Shown in pieces: positions 10,340-20,109 of a DNA stretch of 64,000 nt. Each line of letters opens with the position of its first letter. Position 1 is the stretch's first letter. The notes beneath the pieces were generated by a model. The model was not told the origin of the DNA and made no database searches. It saw only the letters and a list, made by a program, of their open reading frames with translations. The translations under genes and the position numbers were made by a program. The DNA comes from Siphonodentalium dalli (lineage: Eukaryota > Mollusca > Scaphopoda > Gadilida > Siphonodentaliidae), in NCBI GenBank assembly GCA_032622095.1, contig CP136065.1, positions 63,411,094-63,475,093 of the forward strand, in the 5' to 3' direction.

Positions 10340-11003
10340 TACATCTTAATGCCATCCCATAGACTGGCCCCGCGGAGTGTATGAACCTACCCCGCATTGT
10401 TATGGCCCATTAGCCTCCCCGCTCATGGGACCCCCGGTCGACTACAGAAGTGTAATATCAGCCTGGCTGACAGACCAATTTCTCCCATCACACAGTCCCT
10501 TGAGGACAATCATGGAATATAAGCTAACGCATGTTTCACAGCATATTGGTTGTTCTTAAAAGAAAGTTAGGAATCCCCTTCGGGTTCCAGTGTATACATT
10601 ACACTGTGTTCCAGACGATTGGGGGAACCCAAGCCAATCCGATCAATTACCAGCACCACGATCTCCAAGAAATAATGTGTAGTGATTGCTTTGTCGATGG
10701 GGTAGCTACTGATTTGAAATGTCAATGAATTTTGATTCACCCATGTGCAATTTCTCAAGTGCCTGTAAAGGTTCATTCAATAACATATAAGGAGAATCCA
10801 ACTGCTACAGAGTGCATGCGTTGGGTCATATCTACACTCGCACATACATTCGCGCTACGGAACACGAATGCAGGACGTTTGTATGTCACAATTACATCAC
10901 GTGACGTCGGATGGAGACTCCCATACTTCCTTTCTTATTGTGTAGACGCAACTTGCAATGAGCTACACGAATAACGTTGTAAATGGGGCGATAAACATAG
11001 AAT
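10340..11003. other. Intronic sequence, nothing recognised
   Basis: Moderate GC content and several overlapping short open frames on both strands (up to 80 codons), none with a recognisable domain or convincing splice borders. Confidence 0.45.
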
Positions 11004-11148
11004 ATGTAGCTAGTGCCGTCACTTAAATTGTTTATGTCCGTGAGGGGGATTTGAGCATCTATTGGGCGAGGCTCTGCCGAGTCTAATAGATACCAAATCT
11101 CCCGAGCGGACATAAACAGTTTAAGCGACGACATTTAAATAGCTACAT
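11004..11148. repeat. Imperfect hairpin, ~38-bp arms
   Basis: The left arm (ATGTAGCTAGTGCCGTCAC, TTGTTTATGTCCG) and right arm (CGGACATAAACAGTTTAAGC, AGCTACAT) are reverse complements with a few mismatches around a loop of about 60 bp. A small MITE or a local inverted duplication is likely. Confidence 0.65.
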
Positions 11149-11857
11149 ATTTTATTTAACCATCGCACAAAACTTGCATTTTGTTAGGTAAATCTGTCAT
11201 GTTCCTCAGTTTTACATTCGTTACTTCGATAACGCCATTAAATTTATTAGGTCAGGCAAACCAATTAGCATGCATGACGTGGGAAAACCGGAGTGCAGCT
11301 TAGAGCGAAATAGTTCGTTGGCATTTTTACATTTATTATAAGCAGACCTTGTTCTGAGGATTTATAGATGTTTTAGAGCTAAAACATATATCATTTTACA
11401 AATTATTTTAGTGAATTATACACAATAAAAACGTTCTGAAATCACAATGACGTCATTAAGGCAGGTTGGCGTCCCTAGTTACCTGCGCAATTTGCATATC
11501 AAATTACGTCATAAAAGTAGTACTAACATAATAAAGCTACGTTGACCTAATAAAGCTACATTGGCGTAATAAACGTAACGTTTATTAGGCAGGCTTTATG
11601 TAGTCAATAGACGTAGTCAGCGGTGGATAAATGCTCTTTAATATGATAGTTGACTCGGTTGAGTGTAAATAAAAAGTAATGGATATCTTGATCTTGTTTC
11701 GTTCCATATAGAGGATGGATGCAAGTTGGTACGACACATCAGGCCAACTTTCATCCATACTCCATGGAATGCAAGCAAATCATCATCCATTTCTTAAGGA
11801 GTGATTGAGCTCCATCCGTTCGTTCTGTATAAATGCAAATGGCTTATTTATATGTAT
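11149..11857. other. Intronic sequence, nothing recognised
   Basis: Around 11528-11590 the phrase TAATAAAGCTACRTTG and close variants recur three times, with an inverted version (AACGTTTATTAGG). No gene was recognised. Confidence 0.45.
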
Positions 11858-11935
11858 TGGGGTTTATCTTCTTTTCAGCCGCAAAAGGTCATATCACGAC
11901 ACATCCCATTTGGGACAAAACATTAATCATGGCAA
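11858..11935 (-). mobile_element. SINE 3'-end fragment, minus strand
   Basis: On the reverse strand the order is GTCGTGATATGACCTTTTGC, GGCTGAAAAGAAGA, TAAACCCCAATAC, which follows the 3' core and tail start of the SINE at 5843-6140. The rest of the SINE is not recognisable. Confidence 0.5.
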
Positions 11936-12335
11936 CTGGTGCTTGAAATATGTATTATTTAAGACCATTTGCTGAGATTGTCAACCAAAGTATTGATGAG
12001 AATGGTATTGATTGTTATGCCCGATACATCTACAGGCGAAAATGTGACTGGTACCGCTATCCAAGGATTGGTTTTAAAGTTTTACTTCACAAACAATTTA
12101 TCTCAAATTATTCCTATATTGGCTATACAACAGTCAGATAAGGTAATCTTGTTTTTTTTTAATCAAAATACAGATTTGTGTGTTCCATATTACATTCAGC
12201 CCTGTATAGGCCCCGAAACACTGGGCCGTTTTTCATGTCCGGTTCTATTTACAAATTGTTTACATAACCTGGTTCTATGGGTGGAGGAGAAACCGGCGAC
12301 TGACGTTCGTCGTGCCGTGTGAGACGTTATATATA

Positions 12336-12457
12336 TAATGGATCTCTAATGAGTCGCATTTCTATACGAAATTTATTAACCGAGTGCACTAAATTCGATT
12401 ACTTAGTGGAGGAGGTTTATAAATTTCGTATAGAATTGCGACGAATCTGACATCCAT
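12336..12457. repeat. Short hairpin element, ~28-bp arms
   Basis: Left arm 12353-12380 (GTCGCATTTCTATACGAAAT) pairs with right arm 12415-12442 (ATTTCGTATAGAATTGCGAC). Outer bases ATGGAT and ATCCAT pair weakly too. A very short MITE is likely. Confidence 0.7.
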
Positions 12458-13955
12458 TTTATCACATAATCACATTTTAGCAAGGAAAAACCACATCGAA
12501 ACGGTTGGGATTAAACAAAATTAATAGTGATTTCCTTATCATAACCGAAGTAATGACACCTACAATAAAAAATATAGTTCCATTTTAAATGTGTCTTTCC
12601 ATGTTGACAAAATACCCTTATCACCCATCTTTATCACACAGTCAACACTAAATAACCAAACGCAAATCGAATATCATAATTATATTCTAATTAAGATAAT
12701 AAATTAATAATAAAGTTATCGGTATCAACATCGACATCATTGCGCCAAGCTCTTACGTTACTGCGCGTGCCGATAATGCACTAATTACTAAAAATATGAA
12801 GCCGGGTTTAGGTGCTAATTATGTGATAAATTTGTATATATAACCAGGTCTCCGAGGAATACAGAAAACATGGAGTCATGGAATGCCAATGAGAAGAAAG
12901 TATGAAACTGTTTGTGTGTGGTAATGGCGGTTCACATAGAAGCGACTATGAGACGTGAATATATCCCTTATATATGACGGACATGACGCAGACGAAGGCA
13001 ATTCGAAGCTTAAGTCGGCATCTAGTCTGATTGAATCCGTATAAGAATCGTACATAGATCACATGATTTGATTTAGTCAGTGAATTTATTCCGACAGTTT
13101 GAAATCAACATCAGACCCGATGAGGCGTTCTCTGATACATTCTCCACTGTCACTAATCGAATGGCTACAACATGTAATTTCGGAGGAACTGCGTTGTTCT
13201 GATAAAATTAAATCCGTTCTGTGTCGCATTTCTAACACTTCCAATTTATTTATTTCTCACTTCCTTGGCAAAGGCAATGGGATAAATAGCCGAATATTTA
13301 CACATGGTCAACATGGCGAACCCGTGATCAGAACTCATGCTGATATTCGGCCAATTCCCGTGTGAAATGTTCCCCTTTAAGGATGTCCCCGTAGTCGACG
13401 CGGTTATGTCATGGAAACCACCCTGGCAGTCTGGGCTAAATGAGTAGTTTATGGGTTAGAACCCACACTTGCGCTAAAATCGGGACCCCTTTTAAAGCTT
13501 TTCTGATTTGAATGGCACCCCAATATTCCATTCCGATGAGAATAATTGGTAATTTGTGCAGGAATATGCGAACCAATGAACATATTTTCAGTATACCGAG
13601 CGAGTCGGTGCCTCAGACATTGTAATGAATATCTAGTTATGTTTATCCGCATAGACTGGTTGAACAGCTGCATGGCAACAAAACACGTCAAAGCTCCCAG
13701 CTGCCTGTGTCGTGGAACTGCAGTACGTGCGTACCTGGATGCAGGAAAACAATATTGCAAAGGAAACATTTTGCGGATGTGAGAAACAATTTGGAATTGG
13801 TCACAAACGTCAACAACCACAAAAAATAGCGACTTGCATGCTTTTGACTTGTATGATTTTATGAGACATTGGTCATTAGATTGACCACATGCGCACATCG
13901 TGTAACGTGCGGTAAAATACGCACCTAATACGCACACAGTTGAATATAGAAATAT
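12458..13955. other. Intronic sequence, nothing recognised
   Basis: No exon of the receptor and no RNA gene was seen. A 172-codon minus-strand open frame (13449-13967) overlaps an 78-codon plus-strand frame; neither shows a domain, and the longer one runs into the adjacent MITE, so I treat both as chance. Confidence 0.5.
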
Positions 13956-13961
13956 AGTTAA

Positions 13962-14480
13962 AGGCACGGGCGGCGTTCGTTGCAGAAATATTCATATTTG
14001 TTCAAATCGCCATCAACAGAAGAAATATTAAAATAGATGTAGTTTTGTTCATATGCCAAACATAATCAGCGTAGATATTATATTGTCGTCAAGCCGTACG
14101 ATGGTGTACTTAAACAAGAACCTGCTCGTGTTACAGAAGTTATGCTTCTGTTTACATAACACAGCGCAATTATATTGGTTAATGACTCACAATTGATATA
14201 AACGCTCTTTATTATTTCCATATCAGGAAAATAGTAACAAATAACGCTCATTATGTTTACCATATCCGGATCTAACAAAAGCCAGGTTCTGTAACGTGTG
14301 TTGCCTTTGTTTACATAACAAAGGAAACACGTTTAACAATAACATACTGTTTATGCCATATTTCTGATTGGCATAAGAACAAAATCTGTCTATATTTTAC
14401 TATTCTTTCTGTTTATATGGCGGTTTTTGACGGAGGTGAATATTTTAACAGCATACCCACCGCCAACACCGCCCGTATCT
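13962..14480 (-). mobile_element. TTAA-flanked MITE, GGTACGG family, diverged inverted copy
   Basis: Bordered by TTAA at 13958-13961 and 14481-14484. The right end, read in reverse, gives AGATACGGGCGGTGTTGGCG, then GGTGGGTAT and GTCAAAAACCGCC, matching the left end of the copies at 14789, 22282, 27202 and 40222. The other end reads AGGCACGGGCGGC. The interior is shared only loosely, so this is an older subfamily in the opposite orientation. Confidence 0.7.
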
Positions 14481-14483
14481 TTA

Positions 14484-14560
14484 ATCGGGGTTCACGATTA
14501 GATATCGATTGGTGTACAATCTGGATCACACGTGCCACGTGATGCTAGGATTTGTTAACA
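14484..14560 (+). repeat. TAATCGGGGTTCACGATTAG terminal motif, solo copy
   Basis: About 75 bp beginning TAATCGGGGTTCACGATTAG and continuing GGTGTACAATCTGGATCAC, ATGCTAGGATTT. Related copies occur at 16381-16470 and on the minus strand at about 17000-17070. The first 20 bases also form the ends of the elements at 15846-16398 and 45634-46110. It is probably the end region of a non-autonomous transposon family. Confidence 0.55.
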
Positions 14561-14788
14561 ACGAGTCTCCTGATTTAAACCCAACGTATTTGAACGTAGA
14601 GAGCGCTTTTAAATAAGATTTATCTTTCAACAAGTGATGAACTTGTATCGTATATCAGTTAAATTTAAATATATGATTTGTGGGGTGAATGAGAATATCA
14701 TTCGATCTGTTCGACCCCCCCCCCCCCCGGCGCTTCGCACCGAACTACACAATGCACTTCGTAGATGAGGTTTGGGGTAGCTCTTTAA

Positions 14789-15282
14789 AGGTACGGTTGG
14801 CCTTGGCGGTGGGTATCTTGTGAAAATATTTCCACCCGTCAAAAACCGCCACAAACAGAAAGAACATCAAAATGTAGACAGACTTTGTCCGTATACAAAT
14901 AAGAAATATCGCATAAACAGTATGTTATTGTCAAATGTTTGACCATTGTTATGTAAACAAAAGCATAAAAAGTTACTTTTCTGGTGTTTGTTTATATTAT
15001 GATGGTAAACATAAAGAGCGTTCTTTGTTGGTGAATTCCTGATATGGAACTAATAAAGAGCGTTTATGCCATTTGTGTATGATTAGCCAGTAGCATTGTG
15101 CTGTCTTCTGTAACACAATCAGGCTCTTGCTTATGTAAAATATAGTAGGCCTTTATGATAACATGCTGTTTATGTGATGGTCATGGTATATATGAACGAA
15201 ACTGTATGCGTTTTAATGTTTTCCTGTTTACGGTGATTAGAACAAATATGAATATTTTCGACAACCAAGGCCTCACGTGCCT
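14789..15282 (+). mobile_element. TTAA-flanked MITE, GGTACGG family, copy 1
   Basis: The element starts AGGTACGGTTGGCCTTGG and ends AGGCCTCACGTGCCT, which pair as an imperfect 18-bp terminal inverted repeat. TTAA flanks both ends (14785-14788 and 15283-15286). It carries no transposase. TTAA suggests piggyBac-type mobilisation, although the ends do not start with CCC. Three closely related copies are at 22282, 27202 and 40222. This copy and 27202 contain a short AGACAGACTTTG block that the other two lack. A C-run lies just upstream (14716-14729). Confidence 0.85.
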
Positions 15283-15286
15283 TTAA

Positions 15287-15447
15287 CCCTTTCAGTGCCA
15301 AGTCCGATGTATCAACCCATATTTCCTTGATCATTTTTTCAAATTTATTGATTATAATAATGTGATACATTGATAGAAAGAGCTCCTAGAAAAAAATGAT
15401 CAAGGAAATATGGGTTGATACAAAAATCGGACTTGGCACTGAAAGGG
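15287..15447. mobile_element. 161-bp hairpin MITE, TTAA-flanked, piggyBac-like ends
   Basis: The arms start CCCTTTCAGTGCCAAGTCCG and end with the reverse complement (GGCACTGAAAGGG). The paired region includes ATCAACCCATATTTCCTTGA and extends about 55 bp. TTAA is present at 15283-15286 and 15448-15451. The left TTAA is also the right TTAA of the preceding MITE, so the two elements abut with a shared target site. Confidence 0.85.
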
Positions 15448-15589
15448 TTAAAAGACTTCTCTGGTACTTGTGATGTGCGATGAATTTAACAACAATTTTT
15501 TTTTTCTGAATATCTCCGTTAGTTAGTCAATATAATTATTCCAAAGGAAGGAATATTTCTTAAATAACTATATTTAGTAGTGGCTGGTT

Positions 15590-15840
15590 AACGTCGATGA
15601 CAATTTATCAGCAGAAGAGAAAGATGAAGTTGATGCTCTGCTATACAAATGGAGCCATGTATTTTCTACTGGTCCTCTGGATTTAAGTGTTACTGACCTA
15701 GTGACACATCAAATCAAACTCACCGATGATGTACCATTTAAACAGCCATATCGGAAGATACCTCCTCTTTAGGAAGACGTCAGACAGCATATTAAGGAGA
15801 TGTTAGAAGCTGGAGTGATAAAAGAATCGGCGCCATTATA
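15590..15840 (+). pseudogene. Ty3/Gypsy polyprotein fragment (start of reverse transcriptase)
   Basis: Conceptual translation gives LSAEEKDEVDALLYKWSHVF, then HQIKLTDDVPFKQPYRKIPP, a stop codon, and IKEMLEAGVIKESAP. This is the typical lead-in to the Ty3/Gypsy reverse transcriptase, with the H.I.L.D..P..Q..R.IPP pattern and the EML..GVI..S.SP motif. The catalytic YVDD box, RNase H, integrase and LTRs are absent. The in-frame stop (TAG near 15771) and the abrupt end at the nested element at 15846 show it is dead. It lies inside the long-TIR element at 15456-16660. Confidence 0.8.
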
Positions 15841-15845
15841 TACCT

Positions 15846-16398
15846 AATCGTGAACCCCGATTGGAGAGTGTTTTATATATAATCCATGGAGATTGGCTGA
15901 CATTCGAGTACTCATCTTCAGTGTTAAGTTTTCTATAGCCTCAACTCGTCATGCCGTTTGACTAAAACGAGGGTATAGAATTCCTTCACTTTCAGTTTTC
16001 GTTTTATATCTTCCTTTTTATCAAAGAACCGACGCTGTCATAGTCATTAACCATGCTAAACTGATATGGTGAACATCACGATTACGGAAATGGAACTCTG
16101 GACTCCCTGGGTCGCGTCAGATAAAGGATGACAATATATTTTCCGTTACACGGAAGACATACCACTGTTTCTATAAATCTTTATATACAAAGAAGTCTGG
16201 CGCTCCTGTAGCTTCCCTGATCGCAATTTCCACCTATCTGAACTGTATGTAACAGCATGTAATTCATATTCACCAACAAAAAATGTTTTATGAGTTGGAC
16301 ACCCGCTCTTATGACCGTCGCTTGATCTTAGGACCTTGCTATGCAGCCAATACTGTAAGGATTATATATAAAACAATATATAATCGGGATTCACGATT
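15846..16398. mobile_element. Nested element with TAATCGTGAACCCCGATT ends
   Basis: The left end (TAATCGTGAACCCCGATT, then TTTTATATATAATC) is mirrored near 16358-16398 (ATTATATATAAAACAATAT, AATCGGGATTCACGATT). It interrupts the Ty3/Gypsy scrap at 15845. The interior has no recognisable coding sequence. Its ends match the solo motif at 14484 and the ends of 45634-46110. Confidence 0.6.
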
Positions 16399-16639
16399 GA
16401 GTACGCAATGGTATTCAATCTGAATAGCACTATGTTACGTGTTAGGCGATGTTCGATTAAACATCAGAATATAGCTTATATATATATATATTTATCATCA
16501 AATCTGTATAACCGGGGCCATCTAGCTACTTTTTAATAATTATAGTTATTTCAGAAATATTCCTTCCTTTTGTGATGATTATATTGACTAAATAACAGAA
16601 ATAAAAACAAAATATATTAAAGTTTGTTAAATTAATCGC

Positions 16640-16856
16640 ATCTCACAAATTCCGGAGAAGAGAATTTTTTATGGTGCGGCCCCAAACCTTCAACAAGCCA
16701 ACCAACCCTATATAGGGGTGATAGGAAGACAGTCAGTCATGACTATATCACCCCTAGCAATATACATGTATAGTCTATTAATATTATATTCATTTGTAAT
16801 TGTACTTTCCATGTGTGTATATTGTAAATAAAACTATCCTATCCTATCCTATAGGT
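16640..16856 (+). mobile_element. Retrotransposon 3' end with CTATC tail
   Basis: The stretch ends GTAAATAAAACTATCC and then repeats CTATC. An A/T-rich 3' region closed by a short tandem tail is typical of non-LTR retrotransposon 3' ends. No reverse transcriptase is attached, so this is either a severely 5'-truncated copy or a chance likeness. Confidence 0.45.
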
Positions 16857-16859
16857 GAA

Positions 16860-18280
16860 CTTGACTTATTCACGACGAAAGTTTATCACGTGTAGTGTTT
16901 ATATACTTTTCAGAAAAATCTGCGTTTTTTAGTCAAAAATATGATTTATACGTTCAAATACGCTGGGATTAAATTCGAAAACTCATTTTGAAATATATAA
17001 TCCTAACATCACATTGCACGTCAGCCAGATTGTACACACATCGCTAATCGTCCCGATTACGGCATAAGAAGTGTCTTGTAGATATAGATAGATAAATAAT
17101 GATTTATTGGCAAAAAACATCCACACGAAGACAGTTTGCTAATACAATGGATAATAATATATACAAAACGTGTAATAATAAGATATACAAGAACAAAATT
17201 ACATGCTGAGATGTACAAGGAGTCTCGGTGTCATGTATCATATTTATGGTTACCTAACTGTTATTTGCTCAGCACGAGCATTGAAGAAGCGACGGACCAG
17301 TTTACATATTATTCGTGTTATAGAGTGGGACAGTCATTTGTCAATATAGTAATAAATTGATCGTTTGCGTTAATGCGTGGAAAATTTGGATTATGGTTAA
17401 CCATTGTATGTTTGGCTGCCAACGCTGCCTTTTGCGCACAAAGGCATTACCGTTATCAAAGTAATTGAGAGTTACTGTACTCGACCCAGTGAAATCCGTC
17501 CAACAGCTTGGTGGTGCTTTTCGTTGTATCCGTTTACACGTATACGTCCCTTTAACCTTTCTTTACTAAATACACATTGACGATTAGTTCACTGAGAAAA
17601 TGTTCTGATAATAAGTTCAACCTACACCATACGAGAATATGAATCCTTCTGAATTTGTATTATTTTGTCGGCATACTGTCGTCTGCTAATTTGTCCTGAA
17701 CACTCAAAATTAATAACATATCATTCCAATGTATACTTTTATAACTGAATGGAAGAATACATTTAGTACGGCTAGAATTAAGCTTCACAAGCAGCCTAAC
17801 GTAGTACGCATCGGCATTTTATCGCTGGGAATGTATCCAAACGCACAAACGGTCACATCCGAAATCGTATCACTGATGTATTCCCTTTCTTGGTTTGACT
17901 TCGGCAAAATTGTTGATGATGAAGCATTCAAGTTACTATGGTTGGAAACTTGGACCAGTCTAATGCGGAACATTCCGCAATAATTATATTTACTTGTACG
18001 AAAGTAAGACGGCAATTTTAATAGTAGAGTTTGGTCTCAAAACGTTTGCCTTGCTATTTAGTTTGTCGTCTGCTGCTGTGACCCTTCATGGCGCGCACTC
18101 ATTGTCTTATATTGAACAGACTGGAGCCTGATATAAAACTGCGAGCGTCTTGTACTACGGACAAGCCTTATCCTATTTTTTTTCGTGAAACAATGTTCAC
18201 TTTTTTATTAAAGCGCCAGACTTTCGGAAACAATATGTTAACCATTCGATGACTGGAGATTCCTGAAATTTTTGCGAAAA
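16860..18280. other. Intronic sequence, nothing recognised
   Basis: An 84-codon plus-strand open frame at 17729-17983 has mixed composition but no recognisable domain, and its reverse strand is also open. A minus-strand copy of the TAATCGGG motif region lies near 17000-17070. No receptor exon was found. Confidence 0.45.
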
Positions 18281-18284
18281 CTTT

Positions 18285-18410
18285 GTGCCAATGCATTCTC
18301 TTTGGCCTTGTAATCCAGTGTATTCTCTTATATATGCGAGGCTCTCTATGGGAAGAGAACGCACTGCAACGGGGTCTTTAATGCTGCACCTGCGCAGCTC
18401 CCGTTATGAC
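18285..18410. repeat. Decayed palindrome-type MITE remnant
   Basis: Contains GTGCCAATGCATTCTC, TATTCTCTTATATATGCGAG and TCTTTAATGCTGCACCTGC, phrases shared with the elements at 39159-39414 and 500-620. The palindromes are broken and the ends are not defined. Confidence 0.6.
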
Positions 18411-19338
18411 ATGGTTACGTGGTCTACTTCTACCTGTTTGCTGGTTACAAGCCGGATGTTCCCCGTTGGCCTACTTGAAGAAATCCCACTAATAGTGATA
18501 AGGAATTCAACCTCTAAAATGATAACTAAACTGTATTGAAGATATTAACTTTGTGGCAGGCTATCGGTGTATCGTTGATTTATGAGACCAATTTACTGCA
18601 CTCGCAATTGCACAATTAAATGAAATTCTCGCACAGGAGAAGAAATTTAATGAATCCTCTTTGCTACACGGTTCTTGTGAAAACAAATATAACGAACACA
18701 TTTATTCTACTTTTAAGAACAAAATCACGTGTCTGTCGTTGTCAGTATCAACGTTAACAAACGTCTGAAGTAACACGTCAATCTCTACCAGAGCGCACCA
18801 GTCATACTTCCTTTCTGACTCTGTATATAACCGGCTGGGTACTATATATAGTCCGTGTTTCTATATATTTAGTATGGGATTTTCCAGCAAAAATGGCGAA
18901 ACCCGATCGCTCCAAAGTCAAATGTTCTATGTGTTTTGAGAACAATTCCCACACTAAAACATAATGACAGAATGGAAAATCAGAGCGGTAGTTTTGTTGA
19001 CCATTTTCGCAAGCTACTCGTCAAAATTGCAGCAAATTAGAACTCTTGTGTTTGATTTGCCGTTCGAGTTGTGACAATGTCGTACATGTGCGTTTACACC
19101 TTTGTGATGATAAAATAATCGGAGAACCGAATCACACCGTTTCGAAATATAGTTCTTCGGTTTTAGTGGACTTTTCAAACATAAGGTCCTAAATTTATAC
19201 AATTTTTTTTCGATATTTTGTTTGCTTAACAGGGGCAGCATGTTGCTGAGTTCGCTTAGTATATATTTTAATATCGCGGAAGTCCACCAAATGTGGGTGA
19301 AATGTTGCCGGTAGCAGCAGTCTTACAGAGTCATCGGG
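18411..19338. other. Intronic sequence, nothing recognised
   Basis: One phrase (CTGTCGTTGTCAGTATCAAC, GTTAACAAACG near 18733) resembles the unit of the tandem repeat at 19340-19650. Otherwise nothing was identified. Confidence 0.45.
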
Positions 19339-19339
19339 G

Positions 19340-19650
19340 GAGGTAAACCCTGTATGGAGTTTGGTAACACGTATGTGTGTCTTAATGCAGAATGCAGAAT
19401 CACGTGCCTGTAAATATCAACGTTAACAGACATCACACGTGTCTTGGTGCCTCTATTATAGACAGAGAAAATCCAGAATGTCTGTCATTGTCACTATCAA
19501 CGTTAACAGACGGCACACGAATGTGTGTCTTAATGTGTCTATTATAGGGTGTGGAAATCCAGAGTGCAGAATCACGTGCCTGTCGTCAATATTAACGTTA
19601 ACAGTAGGCACATGTGTCTTAATGTGTCTTTTATAGGATGGGAAAATCCA
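19340..19650. repeat. Degenerate ~110-bp tandem repeat, about three units
   Basis: The units share ATCAACGTTAACAGAC, GTGTGTCTTAATG, CTATTATAG and GAAAATCCAGAATG in that order, with insertions and losses. The central AACGTTAACAG phrase recurs three times here and once near 18745. Confidence 0.7.
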
Positions 19651-20109
19651 AAATGCTTAAGCCGTTGCTTCTAAATTGCCCTCTGTTTCATCGTGTGGGG
19701 GGTCATTACGCATTGCCTTTAATATATATGGCACTAACACCAAACCGGAATGTCAGCTTACTTTACTGAGCTCAGTGTTAATAGAAACCATGAGAGAAAT
19801 ATGTGATGGTAGTATCTGAGTGATGAAATTAATTCCGACATAAAACATCTACGTTCGAAATATATCTTACAGTACGCCAGGTTTATATCATAATAATCAG
19901 ATTAGTACATAAATCGCACATAAAACGACTGTTTTGAGATTAACAGCAAAACATTTCATTTCAAGTACAGCAGTACCCGGTGATTGTTGCCAACACATTG
20001 CACTTAACCAAGGTGCTAACATACGGTACGTAAGCTGAAGCGTAAATGTGTGAAGTTTAGATAAGAAAAGTACGTTTCTCCCTCAATAAAAGGACATTAT
20101 GTATATGTA

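Larger units (their letters stand above)
15456..16660. mobile_element. Long-TIR element containing a Ty3/Gypsy scrap
   Basis: About 125 bp at the left (15456-15585; CTTCTCTGGTACTTGTGATG, GTTAGTCAATATAATTATT, AAGGAAGGAATATTTCTTAA) returns inverted at the right (about 16524-16660; GAAATATTCCTTCCTTTTG, ATATTGACTAAATAACAG, CACAAATTCCGGAGAAG). The interior holds a Ty3/Gypsy reverse transcriptase scrap and a nested element. No DNA transposase was recognised. It could be a MITE or foldback element that captured or was hit by the retroelement piece. Confidence 0.65.

Noticed and set aside
13449-13967. 172-codon minus-strand frame
   Set aside because: No domain, biased residues, overlaps a plus-strand frame and a MITE end; probably chance.
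17729-17983. 84-codon plus-strand frame that might be an exon
   Set aside because: No similarity to the receptor or another family that I recognise, and the opposite strand is open over the same span.
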